Notes: a model not told the origin generated them from the sequence alone. A DNA stretch of 64,000 nt from Streptomyces sp. JHA26 (GCF_002005565.1 NZ_BDJC01000015.1:62001-126000); one strand, 5' to 3'. Positions 17,070 through 26,734 are shown, numbered from the stretch's first letter. Made by a program: numbers and translations.

Positions 17070-18101
17070 ATGGCGCTCACGCTCTACGTCGACACCGCGC
17101 GCTGGCGGGCGCACCACAAGCACGTGCAGGAGCAGTTCCCCGGGCTGGTCCCGGTCTGCAAGGGCAACGGCTACGGCTTCGGACACGAGCGGCTGGCGGA
17201 GGAGGCCACGCGCCTGGGTTCCGACATCCTCGCCGTGGGCACGACGTACGAGGCCGCTCGGATCAAGGACTTCTTCGGCGGTGACCTGCTGGTGTTGACG
17301 CCGTACCGGCGCGGCGAGGAGCCGGTGCCGCTGCCCGACCGGGTCGTGCGCTCCGTGTCCTCCATCGACGGCGTGTACGGCCTGGTGGGCGCGCGCGTGG
17401 TCATCGAGGTGATGTCCTCGATGAAGCGGCACGGCATCGGCGAGCAGGACCTGCCGCAGCTGCACGCCGCCATAGAGAACGTCCGGCTGGAAGGCTTCGC
17501 CATCCATCTGCCGCTGGACCGCGCCGACGGCTCGGACGCCGTCGAGGAGGTCATCGGGTGGATGGACCGGCTGCGTGCGGCCCGTCTGCCGCTGCACACG
17601 ATGTTCGTCAGCCACCTCAAGGCTGACGAACTCGCCCGCCTCCAGCAGCAGTTCCCGCAGACCCGGTTCCGCGCGCGCATCGGGACGCGGCTGTGGCTGG
17701 GGGACCACGAGGCCACCGAGTACCGCGGCGCCGTGCTGGACGTCACCCGCGTGGCCAAGGGGGAGCGCTTCGGCTACCGGCAGCAGAAGGCGGCCTCCGA
17801 CGGTTTCCTGGTGGTCGTGGCGGGCGGTACCTCCCACGGCGTGGGCCTGGAGGCGCCGAAGGCGCTGCACGGTGTCATGCCGCGCGCCAAGGGCGTCGCC
17901 CGGGCGGGCCTGGCCACGGTCAACCGGAACCTGTCGCCGTTCGTCTGGGGCGGCAAGCAGCGTTGGTTCGCGGAACCTCCGCACATGCAGGTGTCGATCC
18001 TGTTCGTGCCCTCCGACGCGCCGGAGCCGAAGGTCGGTGACGAGCTGGTGGCACATCTGCGGCACACCACCACGCAGTTCGACCGCATCGTCGACCGCTG
18101 A
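17070..18101 (+). CDS. Alanine racemase-like PLP-barrel protein, catalytic motifs diverged
   Basis: This 343-residue protein has an alanine-racemase N-terminal barrel; PVCKGNGYGFG (about residues 28-38) carries the PLP lysine in the place of the usual VVKADAYGHG. The C-terminal half aligns by eye with the racemase beta-domain, but GGTSHGVGL stands where the catalytic tyrosine motif GYxDGY normally is, and MQVSILFVP stands where MDQ normally is. PLP binding is likely; racemase activity is doubtful. It lies directly after femX, which suggests a role in stem-peptide or cross-bridge metabolism, perhaps as an amidase partner or different PLP chemistry. That is inference. Confidence 0.75.
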   Translation: MALTLYVDTARWRAHHKHVQEQFPGLVPVCKGNGYGFGHERLAEEATRLGSDILAVGTTYEAARIKDFFGGDLLVLTPYRRGEEPVPLPDRVVRSVSSIDGVYGLVGARVVIEVMSSMKRHGIGEQDLPQLHAAIENVRLEGFAIHLPLDRADGSDAVEEVIGWMDRLRAARLPLHTMFVSHLKADELARLQQQFPQTRFRARIGTRLWLGDHEATEYRGAVLDVTRVAKGERFGYRQQKAASDGFLVVVAGGTSHGVGLEAPKALHGVMPRAKGVARAGLATVNRNLSPFVWGGKQRWFAEPPHMQVSILFVPSDAPEPKVGDELVAHLRHTTTQFDRIVDR

Positions 18102-18137
18102 GGTTCACGTCCGCGGCCGACGGCCCCGGAACCGGCG

Positions 18138-18173
18138 AAAGGGCCGTACACGGTTGCCCGTGTACGGCCCTTT
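18138..18173. terminator. Strong bidirectional terminator
   Basis: Perfect 16-bp arms (AAAGGGCCGTACACGG / CCGTGTACGGCCCTTT) with loop TTGC lie between convergent genes. The A-tract and T-tract at the two ends suit termination in both directions. Confidence 0.88.
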
Positions 18174-18228
18174 CCGCGGTCCGGCGCCCGGAGGGCCGTC
18201 CGCGGTGTGCCCGCCGGTGCCGGTTCGC

Positions 18229-19728
18229 TCAGAGCGAACCGCCGGGCTGCCGACCGACACCCCATTCCACCCGGGGTCCTTCGAGACGGGCCGCGTGGAG
18301 CGTGGGACGAGCGGCGGGACCGAGGACGAAGACGTCCTCGGCGCCGTCGAGCACACCGCCCGAGGGGTCGTCGTCGCCGGTCCGCCGGACCGGGTCACGG
18401 TCCGGCATGAGGATGTCGCGGACGACCATGACACACAGGTACAGCGTGCCCAGCAGGTGAACGCCGATGGCCCAGTGATAGCCGTCCGTGGGCAGGCCCT
18501 TGTGGGCGTCTCCGCTGGTGGTGTAGGCGAGGTACATCCAGATGCCCAGGAAGTAGGTCACCTCGCACACCTGCCAGATCAGGAAGTCCCGCCACTTCGG
18601 CCGGGCCAGTACGGCCAGCGGCACCAGCCAGAGGACGTATTGCGGCGAGTAGACCTTGTTGGTGAGGATGAACGCCGCGACGATGAGGAAGGCGAGCTGG
18701 ACGAACCGCGGACGTCGCGGGGCGGTCAGCGTGAGCGCCGCGATGGCACCGCAGCACAGCAGCATCAGGAGCATCGCGAGCGTGTTGACGGTCTCGGTGC
18801 TGGGCGGCGCGTCGGAGTTCTGGACGATGATCAGCCAGAAGGACCCGAAGTCGACGCCGCGTTCCTGGCTGAACGTGTAGAACTTCGACCAGCCGTCGAA
18901 GGCGAAGAGCATCACCGGCAGGTTCACCACGAGCCAGGCGCCGACCGCGCCCCCCAGCGCCTTGCCGAACTCCCGCCACGTGCCCGCACGCCAGCACAGC
19001 AGGAGCAACGGGCCGAGGATGAGGAAGGGGTAGAGTTTGGCGGCCGTGGCCAGCCCCAGCAGCACACCGAAGGCGAGCGCACGCCCCCGCGACCACATCA
19101 GGATCGCCGCGGCCGTCAGGGCGACCGCCAGCAGGTCCCAGTTGACGGTCGCGGTCAACGCGAAGGCCGGCGCCAGCGCGACCAGCAGGCCGTCCCAGGG
19201 GCGCCGGGTGTGCACACGGGTGACGCAGACGGTGATGACGACCGCGCACACCATGAGCATCCCGGCATTCACCATCCAGTACCACTGCTCCTGGTCCTGG
19301 ATGGTGCCGCTTCCCGGGGTGAGCCAGGACGCCACCTCCATGAACACACCGGTCAGCACCGGGTACTCGAGGTACTCCATGTCGCCGGGGAGCTTGTCGA
19401 AGTAGGGCACGAGCCCGTCGACGAACCCACGGCCCTGATAGAGGTGCGGGATGTCCGAGTAGCAGGCATGCGTGTACTGGGAGCTGGCGCCGAAGAACCA
19501 CGCCCCGTTGTAACAGGGCGCCTTCTGGACCAGGCCGAGCACGAACACGCCGATCGCCACGAGCGCGATCACCCGCACCGGGGTCCACCAGGAGGTCCCG
19601 AGCAGGGCACGACGGCCGAGGGGACCGCCGATCAGCTCGCTGCCTGCCGCTGCGACCGCGTCCTCCCTGGTCGGCGGTACCCGCTCCGGTTCGTGCACGC
19701 GCGCTGGCGTCGATTCTGCACTGGGCAT
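18229..19728 (-). CDS. Polytopic membrane glycosyltransferase (GT87-like)
   Basis: This 499-residue integral membrane protein of about ten or more helices resembles actinobacterial GT-C mannosyltransferases (family GT87), which use polyprenyl-phosphate sugars outside the membrane. Key points are a first helix (TPVRVIALVAIGVFVLGLVQ), an extracytoplasmic loop with acidic residues (GDMEYLEYPVLTGVFMEV), the WDLLAVALTAAAI segment, and KVYSPQYVLWLVPLAVLARP near the end. ATG 19728 is preferred, since extending upstream would translate through a parS site. Its polysaccharide target is unknown. Confidence 0.75.
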   Translation of the reverse strand: MPSAESTPARVHEPERVPPTREDAVAAAGSELIGGPLGRRALLGTSWWTPVRVIALVAIGVFVLGLVQKAPCYNGAWFFGASSQYTHACYSDIPHLYQGRGFVDGLVPYFDKLPGDMEYLEYPVLTGVFMEVASWLTPGSGTIQDQEQWYWMVNAGMLMVCAVVITVCVTRVHTRRPWDGLLVALAPAFALTATVNWDLLAVALTAAAILMWSRGRALAFGVLLGLATAAKLYPFLILGPLLLLCWRAGTWREFGKALGGAVGAWLVVNLPVMLFAFDGWSKFYTFSQERGVDFGSFWLIIVQNSDAPPSTETVNTLAMLLMLLCCGAIAALTLTAPRRPRFVQLAFLIVAAFILTNKVYSPQYVLWLVPLAVLARPKWRDFLIWQVCEVTYFLGIWMYLAYTTSGDAHKGLPTDGYHWAIGVHLLGTLYLCVMVVRDILMPDRDPVRRTGDDDPSGGVLDGAEDVFVLGPAARPTLHAARLEGPRVEWGVGRQPGGSL

Positions 19729-19798
19729 GGGGCACATCCTGCCGTACGCGCCCGGAAACGCGGCGGGGCCGCCGCGCCCTGACGGGTGCGGCGGCCCC

Positions 19799-19814
19799 TG
19801 TTTCACGTGAAACA
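19799..19814. other. parS site, perfect (first of a pair)
   Basis: TGTTTCACGTGAAACA, full consensus, between the GT87-like gene start and the PBP stop. It is centred 22 bp from the next site, about two helical turns, so both lie on the same DNA face. Confidence 0.93.
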
Positions 19815-19820
19815 AGCGGG

Positions 19821-19836
19821 TGTTTCACGTGAAACA
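19821..19836. other. parS site, perfect (second of a pair)
   Basis: TGTTTCACGTGAAACA, full consensus, 6 bp after the previous site and 22 bp before the PBP stop codon. Tandem sites may strengthen ParB loading. Confidence 0.93.
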
Positions 19837-19858
19837 CGCACGCCGGGCATGCGGGTGA

Positions 19859-22561
19859 CTACCCGCTCGAACCCCAGATGGTGCCTCCTGGCCCGTTTCC
19901 GTTGCCGTTCCCGTTGCCGTTGCCGTCACCCTCGTCGTCCGTCGCGCTGTCCGAGGGCGAGGGCGACGGACTGCCGTCACCGCCGACGGTGTCATTGTCG
20001 CCGCCCTCGTTGCCGTTGTTGTCCCCGTTGTTGCACTCCCAGTCGAAGACACCGCAGGTCTCGGTCGGTGTGGGCGACGGACTGGTCGAGGTCTGGCTGG
20101 GCGTTGGACTCGGTGACGGGCTCGACTCCTCCGTCCGGGAAGGTGTGGGAGACGGGCTCGGCGGCGGGGTGTCGTTGAGGACCTCCCCGATGGGTTCCGG
20201 CTTCGGGAACTTCTTCGCCGGCTCGCCCTTCAGGGCCTGCTCCATGTAGTCGTGCCAGATCTCCGACGGGAACGACGCACCGTGGATCTTGTCCTGGTTG
20301 CCCGTGCCGTACATCTCCAGGAACCTACGGTTCTTGATGGACTCGTCGTCCGGGTAGCGGAACATGCTGATCGCGGTCGACAACTGCGGGGTGTACCCGA
20401 CGAACCAGGCGGACTTGTTGCCGTCCGTGGTACCGGTCTTGCCCGCCACCTCGCGTCCCGGCAGCTTGGCGTTGGAACCCGTGCCGTCCTCGACGACGGT
20501 CTTCAGGACGTCCGTGACGTTGTCCGCGACCTTCGCGGTGAATGCCTGGTCGGGTTCCTGGTCCTTGTGCGTGTGGATCGTCCTGCCCTCGCGCACCACC
20601 TTCGTGACGGAGAAGGGATCACGCTGCTTGCCGCTGGCCGCGAAGGTGGCGTACGAGCTCGCCATGCGGATCGCACTGGGATCCGAGACGCCGATGGAGA
20701 ACGACGGGTAGCTGGTGCCCGCCAGGCTGCTCTCCAGGAGGCCCGCGTCCACTGCGGCCTCCTTCACCTTGTCCAGACCGACGTCCATGCCGAGTTGCAC
20801 GTAGGCGGAGTTCACCGACTCCCGCATGGCCTCGCGCAGGTCGATCTTGTAGTCCGGCGGATCACCGACCGAGTCCTTGCCGTCGTTCTCCTGCCGCCAC
20901 TGCTCGCCCTCCTCGTTCGTCCAGACCGACCCGTCGTAATTCTTGATCTTGAGGTTGTTCTGGCCGCTGTAGAGACTCTTCGGGGAGACCACGGTGCGCG
21001 CGTCCTGGGGCTGGTCCTCGGGGCCGTCGGGATCGCGCACGCCCCACTTCATCGCCGCCGCGAGCACGAACGGCTTGAACGTCGAACCGACCTGGGCACC
21101 GGTCACATCGGCGTTGTTGGTGAAGTGCTTGGTCGCGTCGGCACCGCCGTAGATGGCTTCGATGGCACCCGTCTCAGGGTTCACGGACGCCCCGCCGAAC
21201 TGGACGTGGGTGTCGGTCTTGGGACGTTTCTCGGGCTTGATGTTCGCCTTGTAGACCTTCGTGACCGAGGCTTCGAGCTCTTGGACCTTCTTCTTGTCGA
21301 AGGTCGTGTGGATCTCGTACCCCCCCTGGTCCAGCTGGTCCTGTGTCGCGATGCCGTCCTTGATCAGGGACGCCTTGGCGAGATCGACGAGGTAACCGAT
21401 CTGGCCGCCCAACTGGGTGTTCGACCGCGGGTTCTGCACCGTGGGGAGCTCGGTGTACTTGGCCCGCTCCGCCTGGTCCAAGTGCCCGTACTCGACCATC
21501 TTGTCGAGCGTGTCCTGCATCTGGCGGAGCGCGCGCCTCTTGTTGTCCGCCGGGGTGGCAGCCGGGTCGATCGACGTGGCACCCGCGGGGTCGTAGTAGG
21601 TGGCGCCCTTGAGAACGGCCGAGAGGAGGGCGCACTCGCCCGGGTTGAGCTTCTCGGCGTCCTTGTTGAAGTACGCCCGCGCCGCGGCCTGGATGCCGTA
21701 GGCCCCGCGGCCGTAGTACGCGGAGTTCAGGTAACCCTCGAGGATCTTGTCCTTGTCGACCTCGGTACCCACCTTGACCGAGACGAGGATCTCCTTGGCC
21801 TTGCGGGAGATCGTCTGCGACTGGTCCTCCAGCATCGCGTTCTTGACGTACTGCTGGGTGATGGTCGAGCCACCCTGCGTCTCGCCGCCCCGGGCCATGT
21901 TGAACACGGCGCGGGCGATGCCCATGGGGTCGATGCCGCTGTCGGAGTAGAAGGTTTTGTTCTCCTGGGAGATGACGGCGTTCTGCATCGCCTTGGGGAT
22001 CTGGGGGAGTTTGATCACCTGACGGTTGCGCTCACCACCCGTGGCGACCATCACCTCGCCGTCGGACCAGTAGTACACGTTGTTCTGCGCGGTCGCCGTC
22101 TTGGCGATGTCGGGGATGCCGACCATGGCGTACGCGATGCCGACGGCGGCCACCAGGCCGCCGAAGAAGGTGATGCAGAGACCCGAGACGAGCTTCCAGG
22201 AGGGCACCCAGCGTCGCCATCCGTCCCGGTCGCACCGCGGGTAGTCGATCAGCCGCTTCTTGCCGGAAGCCACCACTCGGCCTCGCCCGGGACCGCTCGC
22301 GGCGCCACCCGCCCGCCGACCGCCACGGGCCGGCTCGGCCGCTCTGCGACGACCGCCTCCACTCCGTTGTGCCGCGCGCCGGGCTTCGGCACGCCCCCCG
22401 TAGGGGCGCTCCTCGTCCTCCGGACCGTACGAGCCGGACGGAGACCCTGTGGCGCCTCGCGGTGCCGCACGGCGGCCGGAGGACGAGCCGGACTGACCGC
22501 GTCGGGCCGCGGCACGTCCGCCTCCCTGCGGCTGCGGCGGTTTGCGACGGTGCTCGCTCAT
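19859..22561 (-). CDS. Class A penicillin-binding protein (transglycosylase/transpeptidase)
   Basis: This 900-residue bifunctional PBP polymerises and cross-links peptidoglycan. A basic, Gly/Arg-rich cytoplasmic tail (1-120) precedes one membrane helix (about 124-148). The GT51 domain shows SQENKTFYSDSGIDPMGIA and GGSTITQQYVKN. The transpeptidase motifs are S493-TFK, S582-VN and K708-TG. The last ~110 residues are a Ser/Pro/Thr- and Gly/Asn-rich low-complexity tail ending NGNGNGPGGTIWGSSG, longer than in most PBPs. It diverges from padR across 352 bp. Two parS sites lie just past its stop. Confidence 0.95.
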   Translation of the reverse strand: MSEHRRKPPQPQGGGRAAARRGQSGSSSGRRAAPRGATGSPSGSYGPEDEERPYGGRAEARRAAQRSGGGRRRAAEPARGGRRAGGAASGPGRGRVVASGKKRLIDYPRCDRDGWRRWVPSWKLVSGLCITFFGGLVAAVGIAYAMVGIPDIAKTATAQNNVYYWSDGEVMVATGGERNRQVIKLPQIPKAMQNAVISQENKTFYSDSGIDPMGIARAVFNMARGGETQGGSTITQQYVKNAMLEDQSQTISRKAKEILVSVKVGTEVDKDKILEGYLNSAYYGRGAYGIQAAARAYFNKDAEKLNPGECALLSAVLKGATYYDPAGATSIDPAATPADNKRRALRQMQDTLDKMVEYGHLDQAERAKYTELPTVQNPRSNTQLGGQIGYLVDLAKASLIKDGIATQDQLDQGGYEIHTTFDKKKVQELEASVTKVYKANIKPEKRPKTDTHVQFGGASVNPETGAIEAIYGGADATKHFTNNADVTGAQVGSTFKPFVLAAAMKWGVRDPDGPEDQPQDARTVVSPKSLYSGQNNLKIKNYDGSVWTNEEGEQWRQENDGKDSVGDPPDYKIDLREAMRESVNSAYVQLGMDVGLDKVKEAAVDAGLLESSLAGTSYPSFSIGVSDPSAIRMASSYATFAASGKQRDPFSVTKVVREGRTIHTHKDQEPDQAFTAKVADNVTDVLKTVVEDGTGSNAKLPGREVAGKTGTTDGNKSAWFVGYTPQLSTAISMFRYPDDESIKNRRFLEMYGTGNQDKIHGASFPSEIWHDYMEQALKGEPAKKFPKPEPIGEVLNDTPPPSPSPTPSRTEESSPSPSPTPSQTSTSPSPTPTETCGVFDWECNNGDNNGNEGGDNDTVGGDGSPSPSPSDSATDDEGDGNGNGNGNGNGPGGTIWGSSG

Positions 22562-22862
22562 CGAACGACTACTCCTCGGGCAGGCGCACCTTTGCGCGCC
22601 TGGAAAAGGCGGCTGGTTTCAGGTCCCCCCGAAGTACGGATGCGGCCCCTACCGCATTCACCCGTACTGCACCGGGGACGAGGACGCCCCCACGCGTCAC
22701 TCGGTTCCCGGCAGTCTGCATGGCGCACAGACTACGCATCGCCGAAACCCCCGAGTCTCGAAGTTCACCTCAAATCAGGCAACTTGCTCACGGGGAATCG
22801 CTGATGTGATCCCGTTCACCCATGCACCTCTTGTCGCACACGGAAGGTCGTTCTATCGTCGT
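22562..22862. promoter_or_regulatory. PBP-padR divergent intergenic region
   Basis: No gene is seen here. It must hold the PBP promoter. An interrupted inverted repeat (GTACGGATGCGG ... CCGCAT, four bases, CCGTAC; 22634-22667) lies about 75 bp upstream of the PBP start and would form a stem in its leader RNA or bind a regulator. Confidence 0.35.
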
Positions 22863-22883
22863 GATGTATCGAGTCGATACATC
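22863..22883. promoter_or_regulatory. Candidate PadR operator, 21-bp palindrome
   Basis: Perfect 10-bp arms, GATGTATCGA and TCGATACATC, flank one central base, 30 bp upstream of the padR start. PadR regulators bind ATGTAT/ATACAT dyads, which are present here, so autoregulation is likely. Confidence 0.65.
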
Positions 22884-22913
22884 AACGCGGCATAAGGACG
22901 AGAGGAGGCGACG

Positions 22914-23591
22914 ATGAGCCGGCGTTCCGGAATCCTCGAGTTCGCCGTACTCGGCCTGCTCCGCGAATCCCCGATGCACGGCTACGAGCTGCGCAAGCGG
23001 CTCAACACGTCACTCGGTGTGTTCCGTGCGTTCAGCTACGGGACGCTGTACCCCTGCCTCAAGACGCTGGTCGCCAACGGCTGGTTGATCGAGGAACCGG
23101 GGAACGTCGGCGAGGCCGCCGCCTCCCTCACCGGGCGTCGCGCCAAGATCGTCTACCGGTTGACGGCCGACGGTAAGGATCACTTCGAGCAGCTCCTCTC
23201 ACAGACCGGACCCGACGCGTACGAGGACGAGACCTTCGCCGCTCGCTTCGCGTTCTTCGGGCAGACGTCGCGTGACGTGCGCATGCGCGTGCTCGAGGGC
23301 CGACGCAGCCGGCTGGAGGAGCGCCTGGAGAAGATGCGGGCCTCCCTGGCCCGCACCCGGGAACGCCTCGACGACTACACGCTCGAGCTCCAGCGCCACG
23401 GAATGGAGTCCGTGGAGCGCGAAGTGCGCTGGTTGAACGAGCTCATCGAGAGCGAGCGGGCGGGGCGGGACCTGCGGGGTTCCGCCGCCGAGGGGACCGC
23501 TCGACAGGACACGACATCTGGAACGACGGGCGGCCTGCCCCGGCCCGGGGACGAGCCCCGGCCGGATACGCCCGGCGACACCGCCACGTGA
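22914..23591 (+). CDS. PadR-family transcriptional regulator
   Basis: This 225-residue protein has the N-terminal PadR winged helix ([24 protein letters not shown]) and the wing region [18 protein letters not shown], followed by the C-terminal dimerisation helices ([23 protein letters not shown], PadR_C type, coiled-coil-like). A disordered polar tail (from about 190) ends it. The ATG follows GGAGGCGACG. The inositol-phosphate synthase gene starts 44 bp downstream, so the two probably form an operon and PadR may regulate inositol synthesis. Confidence 0.9.
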   Translation: MSRRSGILEFAVLGLLRESPMHGYELRKRLNTSLGVFRAFSYGTLYPCLKTLVANGWLIEEPGNVGEAAASLTGRRAKIVYRLTADGKDHFEQLLSQTGPDAYEDETFAARFAFFGQTSRDVRMRVLEGRRSRLEERLEKMRASLARTRERLDDYTLELQRHGMESVEREVRWLNELIESERAGRDLRGSAAEGTARQDTTSGTTGGLPRPGDEPRPDTPGDTAT

Positions 23592-23635
23592 GAGCCCAGT
23601 CAGGGCCTCACTCGTACACACAGGGAGCAACCGGA

Positions 23636-24718
23636 ATGGGTTCGGTTCGCGTAGCCATCGTCGGCGTGGGCAACTGCGCCGCATCGCTGGTGCAGGGCGT
23701 CGAGTACTACAAGGACGCCGATCCGGCGGCCAAGGTCCCGGGCCTGATGCACGTCCAGTTCGGCGACTACCACGTCCGTGACATCGAGTTCGTCGCCGCC
23801 TTCGACGTGGACGCCAAGAAGGTCGGCCTCGACCTCGCGGACGCCATCGGCGCCTCCGAGAACAACACCATCAAGATCTGCGACGTGCCGAACAGCGGCG
23901 TCCAGGTCCAGCGCGGCCACACCCTCGACGGTCTCGGCAAGTACTACCGCGAGACCATCGAGGAGTCCACCGAGGCCCCGGTCGACGTCGTCCAGGTCCT
24001 CAAGGACAAGCAGGTCGACGTCCTCGTCTGCTACCTGCCCGTCGGCTCCGAGGACGCGGCGAAGTTCTACGCCCAGTGCGCCATCGACGCCAAGGTCGCC
24101 TTCGTCAACGCCCTCCCGGTCTTCATCGCCGGCACCAAGGAGTGGGCGGACAAGTTCACCGAGGCCGGTGTCCCGATCGTCGGTGACGACATCAAGTCGC
24201 AGGTCGGCGCCACCATCACGCACCGCGTCATGGCGAAGCTGTTCGAGGACCGCGGTGTCATCCTGGACCGCACCATGCAGCTGAACGTCGGCGGCAACAT
24301 GGACTTCAAGAACATGCTCGAGCGCGACCGCCTCGAGTCCAAGAAGATCTCCAAGACGCAGGCCGTCACCTCCCAGATCCCCGACCGGGACCTCGGCGAG
24401 AAGAACGTCCACATCGGCCCGTCCGACTACGTGGCCTGGCTGGACGACCGCAAGTGGGCCTACGTCCGCCTCGAGGGCCGTGCGTTCGGCGACGTCCCGC
24501 TGAACCTGGAGTACAAGCTCGAGGTCTGGGACTCCCCGAACTCGGCCGGCGTCATCATCGACGCCCTGCGCGCCGCGAAGATCGCCAAGGACCGCGGCAT
24601 CGGCGGCCCCGTCCTGTCGGCGTCGAGCTACTTCATGAAGTCCCCGCCGGTCCAGTACTTCGACGACGAGGCCCGCGAGAACGTCGAGAAGTTCATCAAG
24701 GGCGAGGTCGAGCGCTGA
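23636..24718 (+). CDS. ino1: Inositol-1-phosphate synthase (inositol-3-phosphate synthase family)
   Basis: This 360-residue NAD-dependent enzyme converts glucose-6-phosphate to inositol phosphate, the precursor of phosphatidylinositol lipids and mycothiol in actinobacteria. The N-terminal dinucleotide site is [22 protein letters not shown]. The family core is visible in [26 protein letters not shown] and [31 protein letters not shown] 23636 follows AGGGAG. The length matches actinobacterial homologs. A hairpin terminator follows. Confidence 0.95.
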   Translation: MGSVRVAIVGVGNCAASLVQGVEYYKDADPAAKVPGLMHVQFGDYHVRDIEFVAAFDVDAKKVGLDLADAIGASENNTIKICDVPNSGVQVQRGHTLDGLGKYYRETIEESTEAPVDVVQVLKDKQVDVLVCYLPVGSEDAAKFYAQCAIDAKVAFVNALPVFIAGTKEWADKFTEAGVPIVGDDIKSQVGATITHRVMAKLFEDRGVILDRTMQLNVGGNMDFKNMLERDRLESKKISKTQAVTSQIPDRDLGEKNVHIGPSDYVAWLDDRKWAYVRLEGRAFGDVPLNLEYKLEVWDSPNSAGVIIDALRAAKIAKDRGIGGPVLSASSYFMKSPPVQYFDDEARENVEKFIKGEVER

Positions 24719-24740
24719 GCACGCCCGACTGAAGTCCGCT

Positions 24741-24774
24741 GAAGGTCCCTGGGTCGCACGACCCGGGGACCTTC
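24741..24774 (+). terminator. Hairpin terminator after ino1
   Basis: 16-bp arms with one mismatch (GAAGGTCCCtGGGTCG / CGACCCgGGGACCTTC) and a 2-base loop, 22 bp after the ino1 stop. Confidence 0.75.
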
Positions 24775-24795
24775 GCGTATGTGAGGCTGTGCCCC

Positions 24796-26058
24796 ATGGC
24801 CGTCGTCCGTGACCTGCGCGTCCTGCTGCGCCTGAAGGGGTTCCGGCGCCTGCTCGCCGTACGTCTGCTCTCCCAGGGCGCCGACGGCGTCTACCAGATC
24901 GCGCTCGCCACCTACGTGGTCTTCTCGCCGGAGAAGCAGACCTCGGCCGCCGCGATCGCCTCCGCGATGGCGGTCCTGCTGCTCCCGTACTCGCTGGTGG
25001 GGCCCTTCGCCGGCGTCCTGCTGGACCGCTGGCGCCGCCGCCAGGTCTTTCTGTACGGCAACCTGCTGCGCGCCCTGCTCGCCTCCGTGACCGCGGTGCT
25101 GATGGTCGCCTCCGTCCCGGACTGGCTCTTCTACGTCTCCGCCCTGTGCGTCACCGCCGTCAACCGTTTCGTCCTCGCGGGCCTGTCCGCCGCGCTGCCG
25201 CGCGTGGTCGACGCGGAGCGTCTGGTGGTCGCGAACTCCGTCTCCCCGACGGCGGGCACCCTGGCGGCGACGGCCGGTGGCGGTCTGGCCTTCGTCGTGC
25301 GCCTCGTGGTCGCGGACTCCGACGCCGCCGTGGTGCTGCTCGGGGCGGTCCTGTACCTGTGCGGCGCGCTGGCATCGCTGCGCATGGCGGTGGGATCACT
25401 GGGCCCCGACCGCACACCGGCCCGGCCGCGTCTCGCGTCGGCGCTCGCGGACACGGCCCGGGACCTGGTGGCCGGAGTACGCCATCTCCTCGCGCCGGAA
25501 CGCCGGGGCGCCGCCTGGGCGCTCGCCGCCATGACGCTGATGCGCTTCTGCTACGGCGCCCTGCTCGTCCTCCTGTTGATGCTGTGCCGGTACGCCCTGA
25601 CGTCGGAGGCGGACAAGGGGCTCGCGCTGCTGGGGCTGGCCCTGGGGGTCTCCGGCGCCGGTTTCTTCGCCGCGGCGGTGATCACGCCCTGGGCGGCCGG
25701 GCGCTTCGGTCCCGGCCGCTGGATGGCCGTGTGCGCGGGCGCCGCCGCGGTTCTGGTCCCTGCCCTCGGACTGCCGTTCGCCACCGTGCCCCTGCTCGCC
25801 GCGGCGTTCGTCCTGGGGATCGTGACCCAGAGCTCGAAGATCGCGACCGACACGATCGTGCAGTCCTCGGTCGACGACGCCTTCCGTGGCCGGATCTTCT
25901 CCGTCTACGACGTGCTCTTCAACATGGCCTTCGTCGCCGCCGCAGCGGTGGCGGCGCTGATGCTGCCACCGGACGGCCGGTCGGTACCGCTGGTCGTCAC
26001 CGTCGCCGCCGTCTATGGAGCAGTTGCCCTCACTATGGTCCGTTTTGGCAGCCAGTAA
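24796..26058 (+). CDS. MFS transporter
   Basis: This 420-residue, 12-helix major facilitator shows AVRLLSQGADGVYQIALATYVVF (helix 1), the LLDRWRRRQVFLYGNLLRALL loop of the MFS DGxxR-type signature, and a repeat in the second half (GAGFFAAAVITPWAAGRFGPGRWM). It resembles the enterobactin-exporter/macrolide-efflux branch. ATG 24796 is chosen over GTG 24781, which is 15 bases upstream. The substrate is unknown. An 18-bp inverted repeat begins directly after the stop. Confidence 0.82.
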   Translation: MAVVRDLRVLLRLKGFRRLLAVRLLSQGADGVYQIALATYVVFSPEKQTSAAAIASAMAVLLLPYSLVGPFAGVLLDRWRRRQVFLYGNLLRALLASVTAVLMVASVPDWLFYVSALCVTAVNRFVLAGLSAALPRVVDAERLVVANSVSPTAGTLAATAGGGLAFVVRLVVADSDAAVVLLGAVLYLCGALASLRMAVGSLGPDRTPARPRLASALADTARDLVAGVRHLLAPERRGAAWALAAMTLMRFCYGALLVLLLMLCRYALTSEADKGLALLGLALGVSGAGFFAAAVITPWAAGRFGPGRWMAVCAGAAAVLVPALGLPFATVPLLAAAFVLGIVTQSSKIATDTIVQSSVDDAFRGRIFSVYDVLFNMAFVAAAAVAALMLPPDGRSVPLVVTVAAVYGAVALTMVRFGSQ

Positions 26059-26076
26059 GTGTCACATCAGTGACAC
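26059..26076. promoter_or_regulatory. 18-bp inverted repeat
   Basis: GTGTCAC-ATCA-GTGACAC, perfect 7-bp arms, starts at the first base after the MFS stop and 104 bp before the next gene. It could be an operator for the following gene or a weak terminator. No T-tract follows. Confidence 0.35.
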
Positions 26077-26179
26077 AGAGCCCCACTGGGTTACAGAGAT
26101 GTCGGTGGGGGCCGGTAACTTACGTGCGTCTCATTCGCGCCATGCACGCGTCATGCACCCATATCTAGGGGGACCCCCA

Positions 26180-26704
26180 GTGACTACTCCGCCGCCCCAG
26201 GGCAACCCGTTCGCGCAGGGCCAGCCGCAGGCCCCGCAGCAGCCCCAGGGGCAGAACCCCTACGCGCAGGGCCAGCCGGGCTTCCCTCAGCAGCCCGGCC
26301 AGCCCGGCTTCCCCCAGCAGGGTGTCCCGTACGCTCCGGTCCCCCCGCAGCAGCCGCAGCGCAAGGTCAGCTTCAAGCTGATCAAGAACATCGTCATCGT
26401 CGTGGCCGTCCTCGGCGCGGTCGTCGGCGGCTACATAGCCAGCCGCGACGACGCCAACACGGCGTCGGTCGGCGACTGCATGCACCGCGGCAGCACCGAC
26501 GACAACGACCCGGACCTCGAGGTCGTCGACTGCTCGGACGCGAAGGCCCAGTACGAGGTGCTGGCGAAGGTCGAGGGTTCGTTCCTCACCGACACGATGG
26601 CCCAGAGCAAGTGTGCGGCCGAGGCCAAGGACTTCCAGTACGTCTACACCGAGAGCGGCGACGGCAAGGACTTCCTGCTCTGCCTGAAGGACTACAAGAA
26701 GTAA
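26180..26704 (+). CDS. LppU/SCO3897-family membrane-anchored protein
   Basis: This 174-residue protein has three parts: an N-terminal Pro/Gln/Gly-rich repeat (NPFAQGQPQAPQQPQGQNP, GFPQQPGQPGFPQQG), a membrane helix (NIVIVVAVLGAVVGGYIASR, about 72-91), and an external domain with four cysteines (C106, C121, C146, C168 approximately) that could form two disulfides. GTG 26180 follows AGGGGGACC. The domain matches what I know as the LppU/SCO3897 family of actinobacteria, of unknown function. It is next to the CCA-adding enzyme gene, with two parS sites between the converging stops. Confidence 0.75.
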   Translation: MTTPPPQGNPFAQGQPQAPQQPQGQNPYAQGQPGFPQQPGQPGFPQQGVPYAPVPPQQPQRKVSFKLIKNIVIVVAVLGAVVGGYIASRDDANTASVGDCMHRGSTDDNDPDLEVVDCSDAKAQYEVLAKVEGSFLTDTMAQSKCAAEAKDFQYVYTESGDGKDFLLCLKDYKK

Positions 26705-26734
26705 GGCGGACGCCTCATATGCCGCAAGGGGCGG

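Noticed and set aside
19729..19815. Longer start of the GT87-like protein
   Set aside because: The extra residues are a read-through of a parS site (FHVKQ).
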